Below, piece after piece: positions 32,480-45,015 of a DNA stretch of 64,000 nt. How positions within the stretch are numbered: position 1 is the first letter of the stretch; each line of letters begins with the position of its first letter. The notes under the pieces are model-generated. The model did not search any database. It saw only the letters and a list, made by a program, of their open reading frames with translations, and was not told the DNA's origin. Source of the DNA: Ligula intestinalis (lineage: Eukaryota; Platyhelminthes; Cestoda; Diphyllobothriidea; Diphyllobothriidae); contig JAYGXS010000007.1 in assembly GCA_036362985.1 (NCBI GenBank), forward strand, positions 24,547,695 through 24,611,694, given 5' to 3'. Position numbers and translations under genes: made by a program.

Positions 32480-33900
32480 GAGCATCCCGGGTGACGTGGG
32501 ATGGGTTCTCGTACTGACTCAGCATAACGCCGGCGTAGTCTAGCCAATCACATATCCACAAACATAGATGAACCAACCAGTACCTTTCTGCTCTTCGTGT
32601 TCGCCTATCAGAAAATGACGCACATACCACCGTTGACATTCATAATGTCAATGTCATATTCGGATTTTATTTGCTACTAACTGCGTGTTAGGACTTGGCC
32701 GAAGTAGGTGTCCTTAAGTCCGCTTAGTCATCCACTGCTGGCCCATGCTCTTCGTCCCACCCTGTGTCCACATGCTTTGTCCTATGTCCTGACCTTGTTG
32801 GCTGCCTTCCCTTTCGTTGATGCACCACGATCTTTATTTAAGTGTCCTTATTCACCACTTCCAAAATCTTTGTTCCCTACATAGTGTCCTTATTCTCTCC
32901 CTCGTTCTTTGCTTCCTGTCCTTATGTCCTTATTTCTTTATAAACTGACAGCAACGCGTCTGCGTCATTCACACGACTGCTCACCTAAGCACGTCAAATG
33001 TATGTCCATCCTACTTGTATTTTTACCTCGCATTCTTACCATTCGTATACTGTTAATCTTACTGTTTATTTCTGCATAACCACACACCACCGAGTTATTC
33101 TGACTGTCTTTTGACACATCAAGAATATCCGAATCATCCCGACTGTCTTTTGACACAGCTTCTGACCTCGTGTGCTTCTATTCAGGTGACGAAACTAGCA
33201 CTGAATTATGAAAGGCCAAACATGATTTACGTGTTCCCGGATGCCTGTCCTTTTGTCCTGATCCACAAACAAAATATCAGTCTGCAGCAAGCTGACCCGT
33301 GTACAGCATACTTTTACTGTCTCGCATCGGTCTCTGTCTTTTACGATTAGACGAAATTGAAGTCATTGTGTCCTCCTCTAGTCGACCAAATACCCTTGGT
33401 CACAATAAGCCCTACACCATTTTTGATTGGCTAAAACAAGTCAGTCGGTTTGAACCTATTCCAGTCCCAATGGCGGCAGTTGGCCGAGGGAACTGGAAAT
33501 ACCTAGCGCGCCATGCCCTGAACAATGCCTCGAGCGAAGTAAACCACGCACCCACGCCCGCCAGCCAGCCAATGACAGGCGAGTGGGCATGGCCAATCAG
33601 AATCACGCATGGCAGAATCATTTGTGATAACGTGCTTGCATGCTCGCTCGTATAAGGTGGCCAATCAGAATCAAGCATGGCTTGCTCGTTCGCTGGCGCA
33701 AGGCCCCGTACCACGCCCGAGCGGGAGGTTTCGTCTTGCGGAGCGAACACCTGTGGGTTAGGTACACAATAAACTTATCCAAATAGTGGCCCAAGTGTTC
33801 ATCTACTGTTACTTTACTGACCCTGGACGTGCAGTGATGCGGAGAGGCCCCATCTCCGTCAGGGTCTCCAGAATTTAATTATTCGGTTTGTGTAAAGATT
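32480..33900. other. Stretch without recognised genes; promoter-like repeat near 33590-33775
   Basis: Two direct repeats of ggccaatcagaatcacgcat/ggccaatcagaatcaagcat (about 33593 and 33659) contain CCAAT motifs, with TATAAGG between them and aataaac at 33769. This is the arrangement of an LTR promoter/polyadenylation unit and may be another solo LTR. The 32750-32950 stretch repeats gtcctta at short intervals. No coding exon is supported. Confidence 0.35.
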
Positions 33901-34118
33901 TTAATCAGCAAAAATATGCGTGTGAAATTGTTTGGAGACCAGAATGAACCGGGACAACGGGGCAGTAATCGGGATTGTGCGAATGTTAGGAAGGAGATTC
34001 AGTGAGTCAATAGAAAGATGGAAATGAGTCAATGACAAGGCATGCGTGCGTCCCAGATAGGGAACGACCAAAATTGCCTTTCCTTGTATATTCAGAAAAT
34101 CGGAAGTTCATCTCGAGG

Positions 34119-37100
34119 TCACTGTTGACTGGGAAATGAGCGCAGAGTTGGGTTTTCCACTACTTCTGTTCTGAGTTTCTTGATCAGACGCCATCTCCTC
34201 TGCAGTTCTTCAGAGAGCTCCTCCTTCTCGGGCAGGCGAGTTGGAGCGCTGAACGGTTCTGGAAGCTGTAGAAAAAAAATTGAGCGATCTAAAAACACAG
34301 TCTGAATTTTCCGCACTCGGTGTACAGTTAAAAAAGGTAACGCAACGACACAAAATTTGGCGATAGGTTTGTCGTCGCTGCTAGGATGCTTGCCTTTATA
34401 AGGATTACATGGTGTGGGGTGTAGGGATAGTAACTTACAAGTGGATTAGTTTTAAATGACAGCAGACTTTCGTTGCACCTACCGCACTTGATTTTCCCTC
34501 ACTCACTTGTGGCCGGTGTCAAGAGAGAGTCAGTAAGACCGGAGGCAGGGTAAGACACAGGTTGTTTGTGCGGTGTTTGCCAAAATCTTCGTGTGCCACC
34601 ACGCACCCTTCCCCTCCATGTCCGGCATTTCTTATTGGCACGCAGCCCTAATAACACCTGCCGTACCCTGATCTGGCTCCCGTGTTATTCCAGTGCATTT
34701 ATCACGTGGCCCGTTTGGGGGCCTCGACCACCACCACCACCACCACCACCACCACCACCACCACCACCACCACCANNNNNNNNNNCAAATTTTAAGAAGT
34801 CGCATAGTAAGAGACAATCTAGCAGGATCTACAACTTGATTGGGTTATACAGTCAAGCTGTGGGGCTGTGATGACTCATTCCGCGCAGGCGAGCATGTGC
34901 CAATGCTTGTGGCGGGTCGTGCCTGGCTGACTAGCTCGCGTCGAAGTGCACTTTCCCAAACGCTCACCGATGTGCTTTCTCGAAGTCTCGATCAGCCAAT
35001 CATAGTTCTCGCATCTATGAGGCGACGAATGAGGAGCTTGCACGCGTGCCCGACGCAAGTTGCCTCTCTGCCCAAAATCTCCACGCCGACCTAGCCAATG
35101 AAAGATCCCCCTCTCTCTGTCTTCTGGCCCGACTACTCTAAGACCTCAGTTGGGCCCGGTCAACCTACTGATCGGACGTCTCTCTCCCAAGTCAATCTAT
35201 TCTCCTCTTCCGTTGTGTACACAACAAACTCTTCCATCTACTCAGGCCTTTAAAGACTTCTCTTCTCCACCAAGTAGCCATGGTCTGAAGATCGCAGCTG
35301 CACGGTTAGAGTCACTTAACCTTCTGCGATAGGCTCACTATCGCCAAAAGGTGCACAGGCACTGACCACCTACACCCATTGGTCTAGCCATTTCTTCTGA
35401 CCAATCACTTGTCAAGGCCGACTTACACAAAGACCGCTCCAGAAACTGTGACGATTCACGCGGTCAACAGACTATAGCTGTGGCGCTGTGGCCGGCGTTT
35501 GCTCGCTCGTCTGACAGTTAATTTCCTATTGCGTATTCTCCATTCCTTATGTGCAGAACAAACTCCTCCTACCACTCTCGCCTCCCATGACTTTCCGTCT
35601 CCTAAGGAACCGGGCCTGAAGATCGCAGTTGCTTGGGTTTAACTTACGGAGCCCCCTGCGATAGGGCTTCGCATTCAAGCGGGTGAATGATAGGCATCAG
35701 AAGAGACTACCAATTTACCTCAAATCGAATTTCCTTTGGTTGATGTTGCTGCTGCTGCTGCCGTGGCCGATAATTGTTGTCCTCAGCTTTGGCAGCAGCC
35801 AATGCCTCCCGAATTGAACTCATTCTCATGTGGATCAGCTGATCGCGCTGAGCTCGGAGAAATCTTTGACGCTTGGAAATTGCATCGTCTGGTAGCGGCT
35901 TCGGAGGCGGCAGTTCTTTTGGATCCGGTTTTGGGCAGAACGAGGAGTCCCCGTTTGTCTCAGCAATAGTACCAGGTGCGGGAGAAGACGGTGGTTTCGG
36001 TGGTGGTGTTCGGTGGAGTAATCTTAGCGGAGGCAGGTCGGTTGCCACCCCAGTCGCTGACTCCGTTTGTGAGGTCGTGAAAACGGTCCTTGGTATTTCA
36101 TCTCCTGCGCCACCGACTACATCCGATGGCTGTACAGAGTCGGCGAGAGAAGAGGCACTTGAAAACTCGGGGGAAATTAATCAAACGAATTGTGGGCTGA
36201 TTTTGAATCAAAAAATGTATCTAAGAGACTTTTGTGTTTCAGTTATTGGCAACAAGGGGCGTGGCAGTGAGCTGGGTTCCCCTTGGGCCAGAGGATCCCT
36301 TGAAAACGCTATTTATGAGCCTAAACCGAGGCTGTACGAAGCGGTGACTCAATAGGAGCAGCCGTCTAGAGAGAGGGGAAGAAAGAATCCCCTAGTTGTC
36401 TTCTTATTCACGAACGTGGGAGATATCCACCGCAGATTTCGCAGCGATGGGGGTACTTGGACTCGACGTAAGTGAAACGTTGTTATCATACGCACTTATC
36501 CAGTCACTAAGATAAGTCTCTTTTATTCAAGCACTCACCTTCTTTATCTTAAAGGTACATGTACAGTAGATTACATATCTGATAAAAGGTTGGAAATTGG
36601 GGGATTTAACACACATTTTAGGTTAATTATTTAGTTCATTGGGTTGACGTGAAGCGCAAAATGATGTTTAATAGAATTTACTTCTGTTCAGATCAGTATA
36701 CTGGGAGAAAATAGAGGGGAAAATGGGTGAAATTCAGCGTTTGTTGGTAACCGAGGAATTTCCTATTGTATTAGACGTTGCGGAAAAGAACTTCTTGTGA
36801 GTGCATGTTGCACTATAAAAGAACACTCATGAAGAGCAGGAACTTTTTAGTTATATTATGCCAGTTATATTATTGCCAGTTTACAGGCAATTGTAAAGAG
36901 TTGGTAATGCACCTCTTGGGCGCCTTCCAACACCTCGAAGACCGGAAAAAACCTAAAACAAACTCCTTATGTTGCAGCCAGTATTGGTTTTGTTTCAGGT
37001 TTTTTGTTTCGTCAATACTGGGCGAGATTAGGAGTTTGTTTCAAGTGAAAAAAACCTGCCTTCAAAGGTATGATACAAACGGAATAAATGTACAGTTGTA

Positions 37101-40100
37101 AGCTGAGTTGACTCATCAGCAGGAGAACTGTTTCATATCGTTTAAAAACATTAGTTCCAGACGGAGAGGGTTGGCACAAGAACACAGTGTTCTCAGTCTT
37201 TCTTCAATGGTTGTCGGCAAAAGTTGCGAGCTATCGGCTGAAGGGTTAGCAGACTGCGGGTTGCTGCTTCAGCCGCATTATCTTCAGCAGTGAAGCCTGG
37301 CGGGGTTCAAAGTCCACGAACGCCATCAGAGTGAAAGAGAGATTCCACCGAGTCAGCACCCAAAATTCGTGAAAGTTGTCCTGAATGTAGAAAACTAGTT
37401 ACAGCTCTCTTAAACATAGGGTAGTTTTGCTGGCTTTTAATACTTTTGGGCAGCTTATTCCAGATTGATATGGCATTTACTGAAAAGAATTGCCGGTACT
37501 TAACTGTGCGTGCCATAGGAAGAAATAAAAATACGTCTCGATGACTGGCGCGTCGAGAGTGCTCAAGCTGCCTTATTGTACTAAGAGGATTAAAGGTTTG
37601 ACCATTCAAAAGTTTAAACAGTAAAAATAGACCCTTCTGCAATCGACGAAGCCATAGGGGATCCAGCTTTATAAGTTCGCACCTTTGTTGGTAGGTTAAG
37701 TTACGGTGTTCTGTAGTGAAAACTCTTCTAGTGAAGAAGTGCTGCACCGATTCTATTTTCTTCCGTTCACTAGTGCGCAGAAGACTGAACAGAGGCGAGC
37801 AGTATTCAAGACTAGGTCTCACGTACATATTATAAAGGCTAGTTCTAACATTGATAGTCTTAAAATTTCTAAGGATAAATCCGGTTGTTCGGCGTGCTTT
37901 CGAGACTATCAGGGCACAGTGCTCTGACAAATTGAGACTATTAGAGTAGGATATGCCCAAATCCTTGATAACAGCTGGAACATTTAGTTCGTGGCCGTCA
38001 ATGCTTAATTCCGGTTGATGATCATCGCCAACAACCATAACGGAACATTTGTGCCATGAAAGGGTGAGGCGCCATGTGCAACACCACTGGGCGAAGGCCT
38101 GAAGATCCTTTTTTATCAGCTCGAGCACGGAAAATTTTGTTTTGCGTTGAGTTAAGTGCTTTTATGAGATAATGCACTATTTTTGGAAAAAGAAAAGCGA
38201 AATAAGTTTAAAAAATTACGTTTTTCAAATCTGCAAAGTTTTGTGTCATAAACTTGAGTTATAAATGTTTAAAGTTGTTTCTTGCTATAACCTCATTAAA
38301 AATCTATATTGTATGTTTAAAGGGTTGCCGGCCGTGAATGCGAATGCGGACTTTATTAGTATATAGTAATTGAATCGATTGTAAAATCAATAAAAAGTCG
38401 AAGACATTTAAGATAACAGTTATTTGAGTGAGCTGTCACGGGATATTGCGATACAGTTTTCTCAAAAATCACCGTTGATTTTATTGCCACTGTGTTTTTT
38501 TTTGTTATTGTAGAACTGAGCCTAGAAGTAATCAAATATACTGAAAACTGTTCTGATTTATATAGAAGAGTTAGTTCTTTCATTCACAACGGAAGATTTT
38601 TCCATTATTTTTAGGGGAATCAATAAAGTGGCCAAAATGTCCCATTCTGATCTTGACTTAATCATCAAAAAATTAAAGTACGCAGAAATCAGACGCCAAA
38701 ATACATAAGAAAAGCTTGTTTTCAAGAGTTAACTTTTTTCGAATTTTTCTAAACCAATATTGAGCATATTTATTCGCAACTTTTGTAGTAGACGTTCATT
38801 TTCTAGGCAATGAGTTCACATGATTGGGTGGTTCTGAAGCTATGACACACGCAGACAGCTGCTAGAGAAAAAATGTTTAAAAGCTGGTTATTTATGTAAA
38901 ACCTTTCAAGATCTATCTTATTTTGAAGGTTTTGGTAAGCATATAGAATATCATCATTATTTATGGTCAATTGACTAAAGCCAGTGAAAATCGTAAAGTC
39001 TTGATTAGAATTTCATGGAAGATCTGGACCTTTTCGTAATCGAAGTATCGAAATAATTACAAAAAATATGGCGGAAGACAATAACTCTTAGTGTACAAAA
39101 AATGGTACGTTTACAATTGTTCCCGAAAATTCTATATAAATTTATCAATCACTGACCGGCATGTCCGCAAGTGAGCTTAACCAATATATTACTCCTATGA
39201 TCCCCCAATTGGGCATATCAAGCGAAAACGTGGTTGCCTTAGTCCAAAATAAGCCAAGTGATGCATAAACGAAAGAAACAACTAGCAGTTCTCTTGAAAA
39301 CGTGTAAGGATACATACTCGAAATGTAGGCTCTTCGGTAACAGCCATACATTATATTGCACGTAATATGGAAGTATAAGCTTTCGAAAACTTGACAAAGC
39401 GATTATTTTCCAACGTTATTTTACGTGTGCTGCTTTATTTACTCGGTGGTTTTGCATGAACGGGCTTCCTCTACATGTAAAACTCAAGTTTACGTAGTAC
39501 GCCCGATTTCAACTTTTTCGGAATTTGCCACTTTGTTAAAAAAGCTGGTGTTTCTATTAAACGTTATATTCCTTCATAAATCTAATATGCTCTATTGTTG
39601 AGAACGATCATTACTTTATTGCTGCAGGACTTTGGGGGCCACAGCTTGGGCTGCGTTTGAGTAAGAGGGAGTTACTTGTAAAAATCGTTGGATTTCATGA
39701 GACAGTGCACCTACTGTACTTGATAGGGTTGTAGTGACCTCGTATTCTAAGCCATGTAGGAGGCCACACGCCTGTGTTCCTCGTCTGCCTCTGGGGCATG
39801 CCGCATGTCTGTCTCTCGTGTCCATTAGGCACGTGCGCACCAGAGTATGTCAAAGGCAGGTTAAGGTCACGGACGTGTCTTCGCACTCTGTCTGTCCTAA
39901 CTGGCCAACTACTTTCCAAGGGCGGTTCAAAAAGGACCATATTATGGTGATTGCCCACGCTCGGATGTTCCCGGACCCGGCGACCTCACTGCCGGACTGC
40001 GACTCTAGACCCGACTAACTCATGGCTGAACTTCAATTGTTTGGAAGTCAATTACCCACTACTCATACTCCACTTCTTCTGCACTTAAGTAAATTATTCA

Positions 40101-43100
40101 TTACACTCTGGTCTGCCGACTACGTTATACCGATTGAACAACTAGGTGCCTATCCAGGCGGATGCGAGAGCACTGTCCTACCTGTCTGACTGAAAATTCC
40201 ATCTCTACAACACCGTGTTCATGTTGCACAACTGTATACTTAATTCGTAGTAGTAAGTATGCTTCGTTTTACTACGTTTTTTAGATGTCGGTTGTGTTAC
40301 TCGCCACAAACGTAGGACAGTCCATCTACATATTAGCTGTCTGAAATTTGGCTACTCTCCCTAAGTTTTCAGTTAACCGCTGTAAAAGTGACTACAACAT
40401 TTTAATAACTGATGAAATTTGCCGTTAACGCACTACGGGAGTGCATCCAATACCGATCCAAAAGAATGGAATTAAAATATATGCTGGCGTTCAGAAGCAC
40501 ATAATACGGACGCTACAAAGAAGGGAATCAAATGACACATTACTTTTGGAGAAGGCGGATTTATTGCTGGGGTGTCGTTGGACTGTCCAGAGTTCCTAGG
40601 TGCAGCACTTTCGTATACGCCAACCGGGTCGTCTTCCTTCTCCTCTGCTAGCGTCTGTGCCAAACGCGGCAACGCCTTCGAAACAAGAATAACAAGCTGC
40701 TTACAATTTGTAAGTAGGTTGGATATTAAGTATAAATGGACTTTGGCTGGATGCAGCCACAACTTCGTACCTCATCGAGGATCCTCGCCTGCTCGAGTTT
40801 TTCTTTTAAGAATTGTTCTGCCTCAGTCAAATCACAAGGCACACTTCCAGCTGTTTCAAAAAGGAAATTGTCGCACTGATTGCTGTAAAGGAAAAGAAGA
40901 ACACAGTGCATATTATTTTGAGAAAAAAAGCGTTCTTGCCGAGCGTTAAATGTTAAGACGTCGGATGACTCCCCAAGTATCTCTTTTTAAATGGGAAGCA
41001 ATCAACTGCATAAAGTTATACCGAGAAGTTGAAAACCATAAATAATGGTTTTCTAGGGAGCTCAAGAGCGAAAGCTTTATTCCCTCGGTAAAGTGAGTGT
41101 CCTCCCCACACATGCATACACTGCGTTTGCGAAGAATACAAACTTTTAAATAGGGACTGATATGACGATAACTGCTCATTTTCATGGCGATTAAAGCCAA
41201 GGGCTCGGCGCCGGTTTGGATGGGGAATATTGACATTTTGATGACTTAGCAGCCTGCTAGGTCTGCAATTATTTATCCATTGTCTCTTGGAAATGCAGAG
41301 ATTTGGATGATTTCTGACTTGTCCGACAAAGGTAAAGCGCAAGTGGATATTAATATTAAGGGTATATGGTAGCGGCATATTAGCCAGAGTACTACAACGT
41401 CCCTGTCGCGAGGAGTCGACCCAAGAGTACATCTAATCGACGAGTTTTGTGCATGCCCAAGTGCTGACAGAGACCTCTATACGAAAGTAACCCAAAATAT
41501 GAAAAACAAATTTGTTATAAGCATGTTGTTATTTCCGGCTGAACAAGTATGGAATTCTCCATATCTCTTCTCCAAAAGAACTCCCGCTTGACCTGCAAAA
41601 TGATTGTTTACTTCTTTCAAAGGCTGCCCCCTGCCCAGCCTAGAATGCTGGCCGTCCATGACTGAATACTTCCCCCCTTTGGCCCCTTCTTTAGATTTTT
41701 ACATTTGACACTTTCACATTTCACATTGTCACCGTTCACATGGAGATGACCGTGAAGTGACATGCTAGCTGTCCGTTCCGTTTTCTTGACCCAGCTGCCG
41801 CGGCTACCCTGAGAACCAATTGTCCAGCCACCCCCAGTCGCTGGCGCTTTCATATGGCCTCTTTTCATGATCCCCCCTCCGTTCGCGCTGGTGTTTTAGA
41901 CCAATCCTGATGCTACGTGAATCATATAAGAGCGGAGCCACCCCTCTCTCCCACAAACACACAAGGTTTCTCATGACTAGTTTCGTCCTGCGTGGCGTTA
42001 TTCTTGAACATGTGTCGTTTCCCTGTATAGCCTCCCTTCGTTCTTGACTCTGTGTATCCAATGTTGAGGTTTATACACAATTTATCCTTTATCAATTTTG
42101 CTTAATAGTACCGTACCACCTTGATAGTTGTTATCACTGGTTTTGGCGTACGCGTGACGGCTAGATACAGTCCGAGAAGTCAAAGGACGAAACACATATG
42201 CAATAGACTTTAAGAGTATTCTCTGTCAACATAACTTTCCTCCTCACCAGAGCGGCCACTGCCACTAGATTTCTAATCATTTACATCTCCCACCCCAAAG
42301 ATTTGTTGACATATCTTTTATAGATTTTTTATTGGCTTTATTGATGCAATCTGGAAGAGCTGCATGCATTTTGTAAGGAGGGCACTAAGCATGAGTCACC
42401 ATTCTTGCCGTCCCGAGGTTAAAATGACAAAGACAGCTCCACACTCGAAAAGGGGCATGCAAAAAGGGTCACGCGTGCGCACGCGCGTAACAGCGCCACC
42501 AGGTTGTGGCTGATTGGATAGGTCACACACGCGTGGACCAATAAGAAGAGACAAAGCCGCTTCCCTTTAAGTACGCTGCCACTGATAGGAGGGGAAATCT
42601 GCTGCCTATGAACAGGACATGCTGCCGACATAGAGGGCAAGCTGCAGACGAGACGACGCTACGCACGGGGACGCTGAGAAGTGGAGGCACACGCACAGAA
42701 GCTGATATACACACAGAGACTGTTGCAGTAACCTTTTCTCTACTCTCTTGTCTGTCTTCTCTTCCGAACATACAACTGGGGGACACAATACGCTTATAGC
42801 ATCCCGTTCAGATTGGCTGTTTGTTATCCAATCCGCTTGAAGAGAAAGTTATCGAAGAGCCGAGTATTTCCTCGCAGACATGGAGCAATCGCATCTGACG
42901 AGAGCCCTGTGGCCACTACCAAGGCAGAACACTGTCAATAGCACGCTCTTGGCATGCAGTGTGGAAAGCGTGCGTACGCGTGCTTTTCCATGAGACTTAG
43001 TCATTGTCAAGGTGGGGGCATTCCCAACGCTTTCCGAAAAGTACACAACGACAGATAGAATACAAGTTACGCAGAATTCAGCGGTTTTTAGGGGCCAGTA

Positions 43101-43734
43101 AAAGGTTTATCCCGCTGAAACACTTAAAGGTACCCTCGATGCTGTCGCTAACTGTTGGGCCACGTGTAACTTTACGCTCGGTATCTAAGTGATTGGTCGG
43201 CTTTGCTCCAGAAAACAAAGATGGTTAGCTTACTTGAAGCCTGGTGGAAATCCTGTTGTAAAGGCTGGCATGTTTTGCAGCAGGGCAAGCAACGCGCGGA
43301 TCTGAAGCTGAACACCGATTATTTCCATTAATTTGGCAAAGTAAGACGGATTCCCTGCCGCGAGTGCTAAGACGAGGCCAACTCGCTGGATACCCTCCCC
43401 TGGCCAACATTCTCTATTGTTGGCAAGCTCCTGCGCCTGTTCAAGGGTAACATCAAGGCCTGGACTGCTCTGCGTAAACTCCGTTCTAGCCTAAATGAGA
43501 GGGTTAGCTAAAAGCGTTGCATGGGGGTTCAAACCAATTCAGTAAATTGCGCATAAACCTGCAGTTGCCGTTCAGTCAGGGTTTCTTCTGGCTGAAAGAC
43601 TTTCAGTGGTAAGAGATGATTTTGCAAACTGAACCTACTTATGCATTCGAAGTCCATGAAAGATATGAGAGGGACAACAAAATTGGCGTTTCCCAGGACG
43701 TCCATAATCTTAGATGACATACGCAGAAGACCAT
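34119..43734 (-). CDS. CFAP36: CFAP36 (CCDC104/BARTL1), seven recognised coding exons
   Basis: Minus-strand exons joined by GT-AG introns with matching phases: 43639-43734, 43535-43599, 43234-43490, 40771-40882, 40544-40699, 35719-36165, 34119-34265 (stop TGA 34119-34121). From ATG 43718-43720 this gives 421 residues; a further 5' exon is possible because exon 43639-43734 has an acceptor (ttttag). The N-terminal half matches the BART-like domain (ANFVVPLISFMDFECI, then FQPEETLTERQLQVYAQF). Exon 35719-36165 has a Pro-rich linker and the conserved helix KRQRFLRAQRDQLIHMR. The last exon ends with KEELSEELQRRWRLIKKLR, like the C-terminus of human CFAP36. In the family the BART-like domain binds the ciliary GTPase ARL3-GTP. 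Introns are 39, 44, 2351, 71, 4378 and 1453 bp; the large ones hold repeats. Family assignment rests on my memory of the human protein. Confidence 0.85.
34728..34775. repeat. CAC/CCA trinucleotide microsatellite
   Basis: A pure run of 16 CCA units that ends at the assembly gap, so its true length is unknown. It lies inside the last intron of CFAP36. Poly-Pro or poly-Trp frames through it are artefacts. Confidence 0.95.
34776..34785. other. Assembly gap (10 N)
   Basis: Ten N characters directly after the microsatellite; the repeat probably caused the gap. Confidence 1.
35140..35340 (+). repeat. Family A LTR-like repeat in a CFAP36 intron
   Basis: Ordered words: ttgggcccggtcaacctact, ctcccaagtcaatctatt, cgttgtgtacacaacaaac, ctcaggcctttaaagacttc, catggtctgaagatcgcag, and the end ttaaccttctgcgatagg. 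Confidence 0.6.
35370..35668 (+). repeat. Family A LTR-like repeat in a CFAP36 intron (second copy)
   Basis: The unit includes the 5' block shared with 5870-6040 (tggtctagccatttcttctg, gacagttaatttcctattg). Then follow tccttatgtgcagaacaaac, aaggaaccgggcctgaag and gatcgcagttgcttggg, to gccccctgcgatagg. It lies about 50 bases from CFAP36 exon 35719-36165. Confidence 0.6.
36874..38135 (-). pseudogene. 5'-truncated LINE family L, copy 1, inside CFAP36 intron
   Basis: On the minus strand a frame of about 273 residues (38128-37307) is the C-terminal part of a LINE reverse transcriptase, downstream of the catalytic block. Motifs are WRLTLSWHKCSVMVV, VIKDLGISYSNSLNL (the K.LG.....L block), LYNMYVRPSLEYCSPLF, the helical IESVQHFFTRRVF, and SVNAISIWNKLPKSI near the end. 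The frame is intact to its stop. About 430 bases of 3' untranslated sequence follow to 36874. A second copy lies at 59837-60585 and a diverged 3' end at 5136-5340. It cannot move by itself because the endonuclease and the RT core are missing. It is in the same orientation as CFAP36. Confidence 0.8.
36956..37041 (-). other. Conserved double hairpin in LINE family L 3' UTR
   Basis: Outer stem of 12 perfect pairs (36956-36967 with 37030-37041) and inner stem of 9 pairs (36978-36986 with 37013-37021). The same two-stem design is present in copies 2 and 3 with compensating base changes. LINE reverse transcriptases commonly recognise a 3' RNA structure, so this is a candidate for that role. Confidence 0.5.
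38136..40540. other. CFAP36 large intron, remainder
   Basis: AT-rich intronic sequence with no supported gene. A mixed-composition patch at 39600-40060 may be repeat-derived. Confidence 0.35.
42595..42790 (+). repeat. Family C LTR-like repeat in CFAP36 intron
   Basis: Counterpart of 12285-12530: ggacatgctgccgac, gacgagacgacgct, ctctcttgtctgtcttctct, acatacaactggggg. The rest of this 2.35-kb intron (40883-43233) shows no further recognisable element. Confidence 0.45.
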
Positions 43735-43909
43735 CTAAAAGCGGAATAAATTAAATGACTTCAGCAGAGCGAAATGGTTAGGTAAGGAATTAAACTCCAA
43801 AATACGGATATGCTATACAGTCGTATTTAAAATTTCCCTTAGCAACGTAGAAATGGTAAATTGTGTACATAGGCAGAACCTATTGGAAAAACTGACGGAA
43901 TGATGACGT

Positions 43910-43981
43910 GGCCTGGTGGTCTAGGGGTATGATTCTCGCTTCGGGTGCGAGAGGTCCCGGGTTCAAATCCCGGCCAGGCCC
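43910..43981 (+). tRNA. tRNA-Pro (anticodon CGG)
   Basis: Perfect cloverleaf: acceptor GGCCTGG/CCAGGCC, A box TGGTCTAGGGGTATG, anticodon stem CTCGC/GCGAG with loop TTCGGGT (anticodon CGG), B box GGTTCAAATCC, discriminator C. Intronless; it lies 175 bases upstream of the CFAP36 5' exon recognised here, on the opposite strand. It decodes CCG. Confidence 0.97.
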
Positions 43982-43984
43982 AGG

Positions 43985-45010
43985 GTTTTGTCAAAATTAT
44001 CGTATGCTCGAATCCAATTTACTCCTTGGTTTGTTTGCACGCAGGATCTGAATTAACTTGGGATGAAACCGCGCATGGTGTCGTGTGCTTATTTGGCAAA
44101 TAATAGTGGTTACAGAAGGACTTGCATATTCAACTCCAACCTGGCAATACTGGCTTTATTAAATGGCGATGTCACCTTCGTTAACACAATTGAGACTTAT
44201 AATCAAGCATACACCGATGCTGAGGTAGAGTTGTGTGACTTTTACCCAAAAGAGTAGTGATTAAGGGTCCCCTTAAAAATTCCCGTACGAAAATGGAAAA
44301 TAACCGAAGTGCTGCGCTTAATTCGCTAGGCATGTACCCTGCTAATTATCAGCACACATTAAGCATAGTCTATTGCAATGTTTAAGTTTATTGACTGGCT
44401 AATTCATACTTAGGGTACAAAGACTACCTCCAGTGCCGAGAGCGATATAATTGAGAAAAAGGTATTCTAAAATACGGTAAAATGTAAGCGAGGTCGGTAT
44501 GAAGAAACATCAATAAAGACTATCTACCCATCACATATAAGTAGTATGTTAAAACTGGGTTGCACAGCTATGCCTTAAGGTATTGAGTGCATAATCTGAC
44601 TGGAGTAATCATTACGGACCCTCTATAAAGTTAACTGAAAAGTAGAAGAAGTTTCTCGTCTACTTTATTGGCCCAGAAGCTGTGTGCAAGCTAAATTATA
44701 AATGACAGCATAGACAACTCAAAAACTGACGGAAGCAAGCTGCCATTCATACTTAAGTGGTCAGACAGACAGTCGTGCATATTTATTTACCCATGTTTAG
44801 TAAACCCCTCTCACAATAAAAGGCATCACAGTAAAATTTAGTACAAGTCTATGGTGATAAAACGTAATAATTAGGCGTTAGTTAAGCAAAAAGAACCAGT
44901 GTTAAGCCTAAGCCGCCATTTTCACCGATTGTCCAGAATCTCGATTTATCGAGAGCTAATAGCTATCTATTTCATACAAACTGAAAGGCAGGCATCACAA
45001 GAAACGTAAT
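43985..45010. other. Stretch without recognised genes
   Basis: AT-rich intergenic DNA. The upstream exon or promoter of CFAP36 may lie here but no signal could be fixed. A 64-codon plus-strand frame at 44063 has no domain. Confidence 0.3.
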
Positions 45011-45015
45011 TTCAA

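Noticed and set aside
34632..34817. Poly-Pro and poly-Trp frames
   Set aside because: They are translations of the CCA microsatellite and the N gap.
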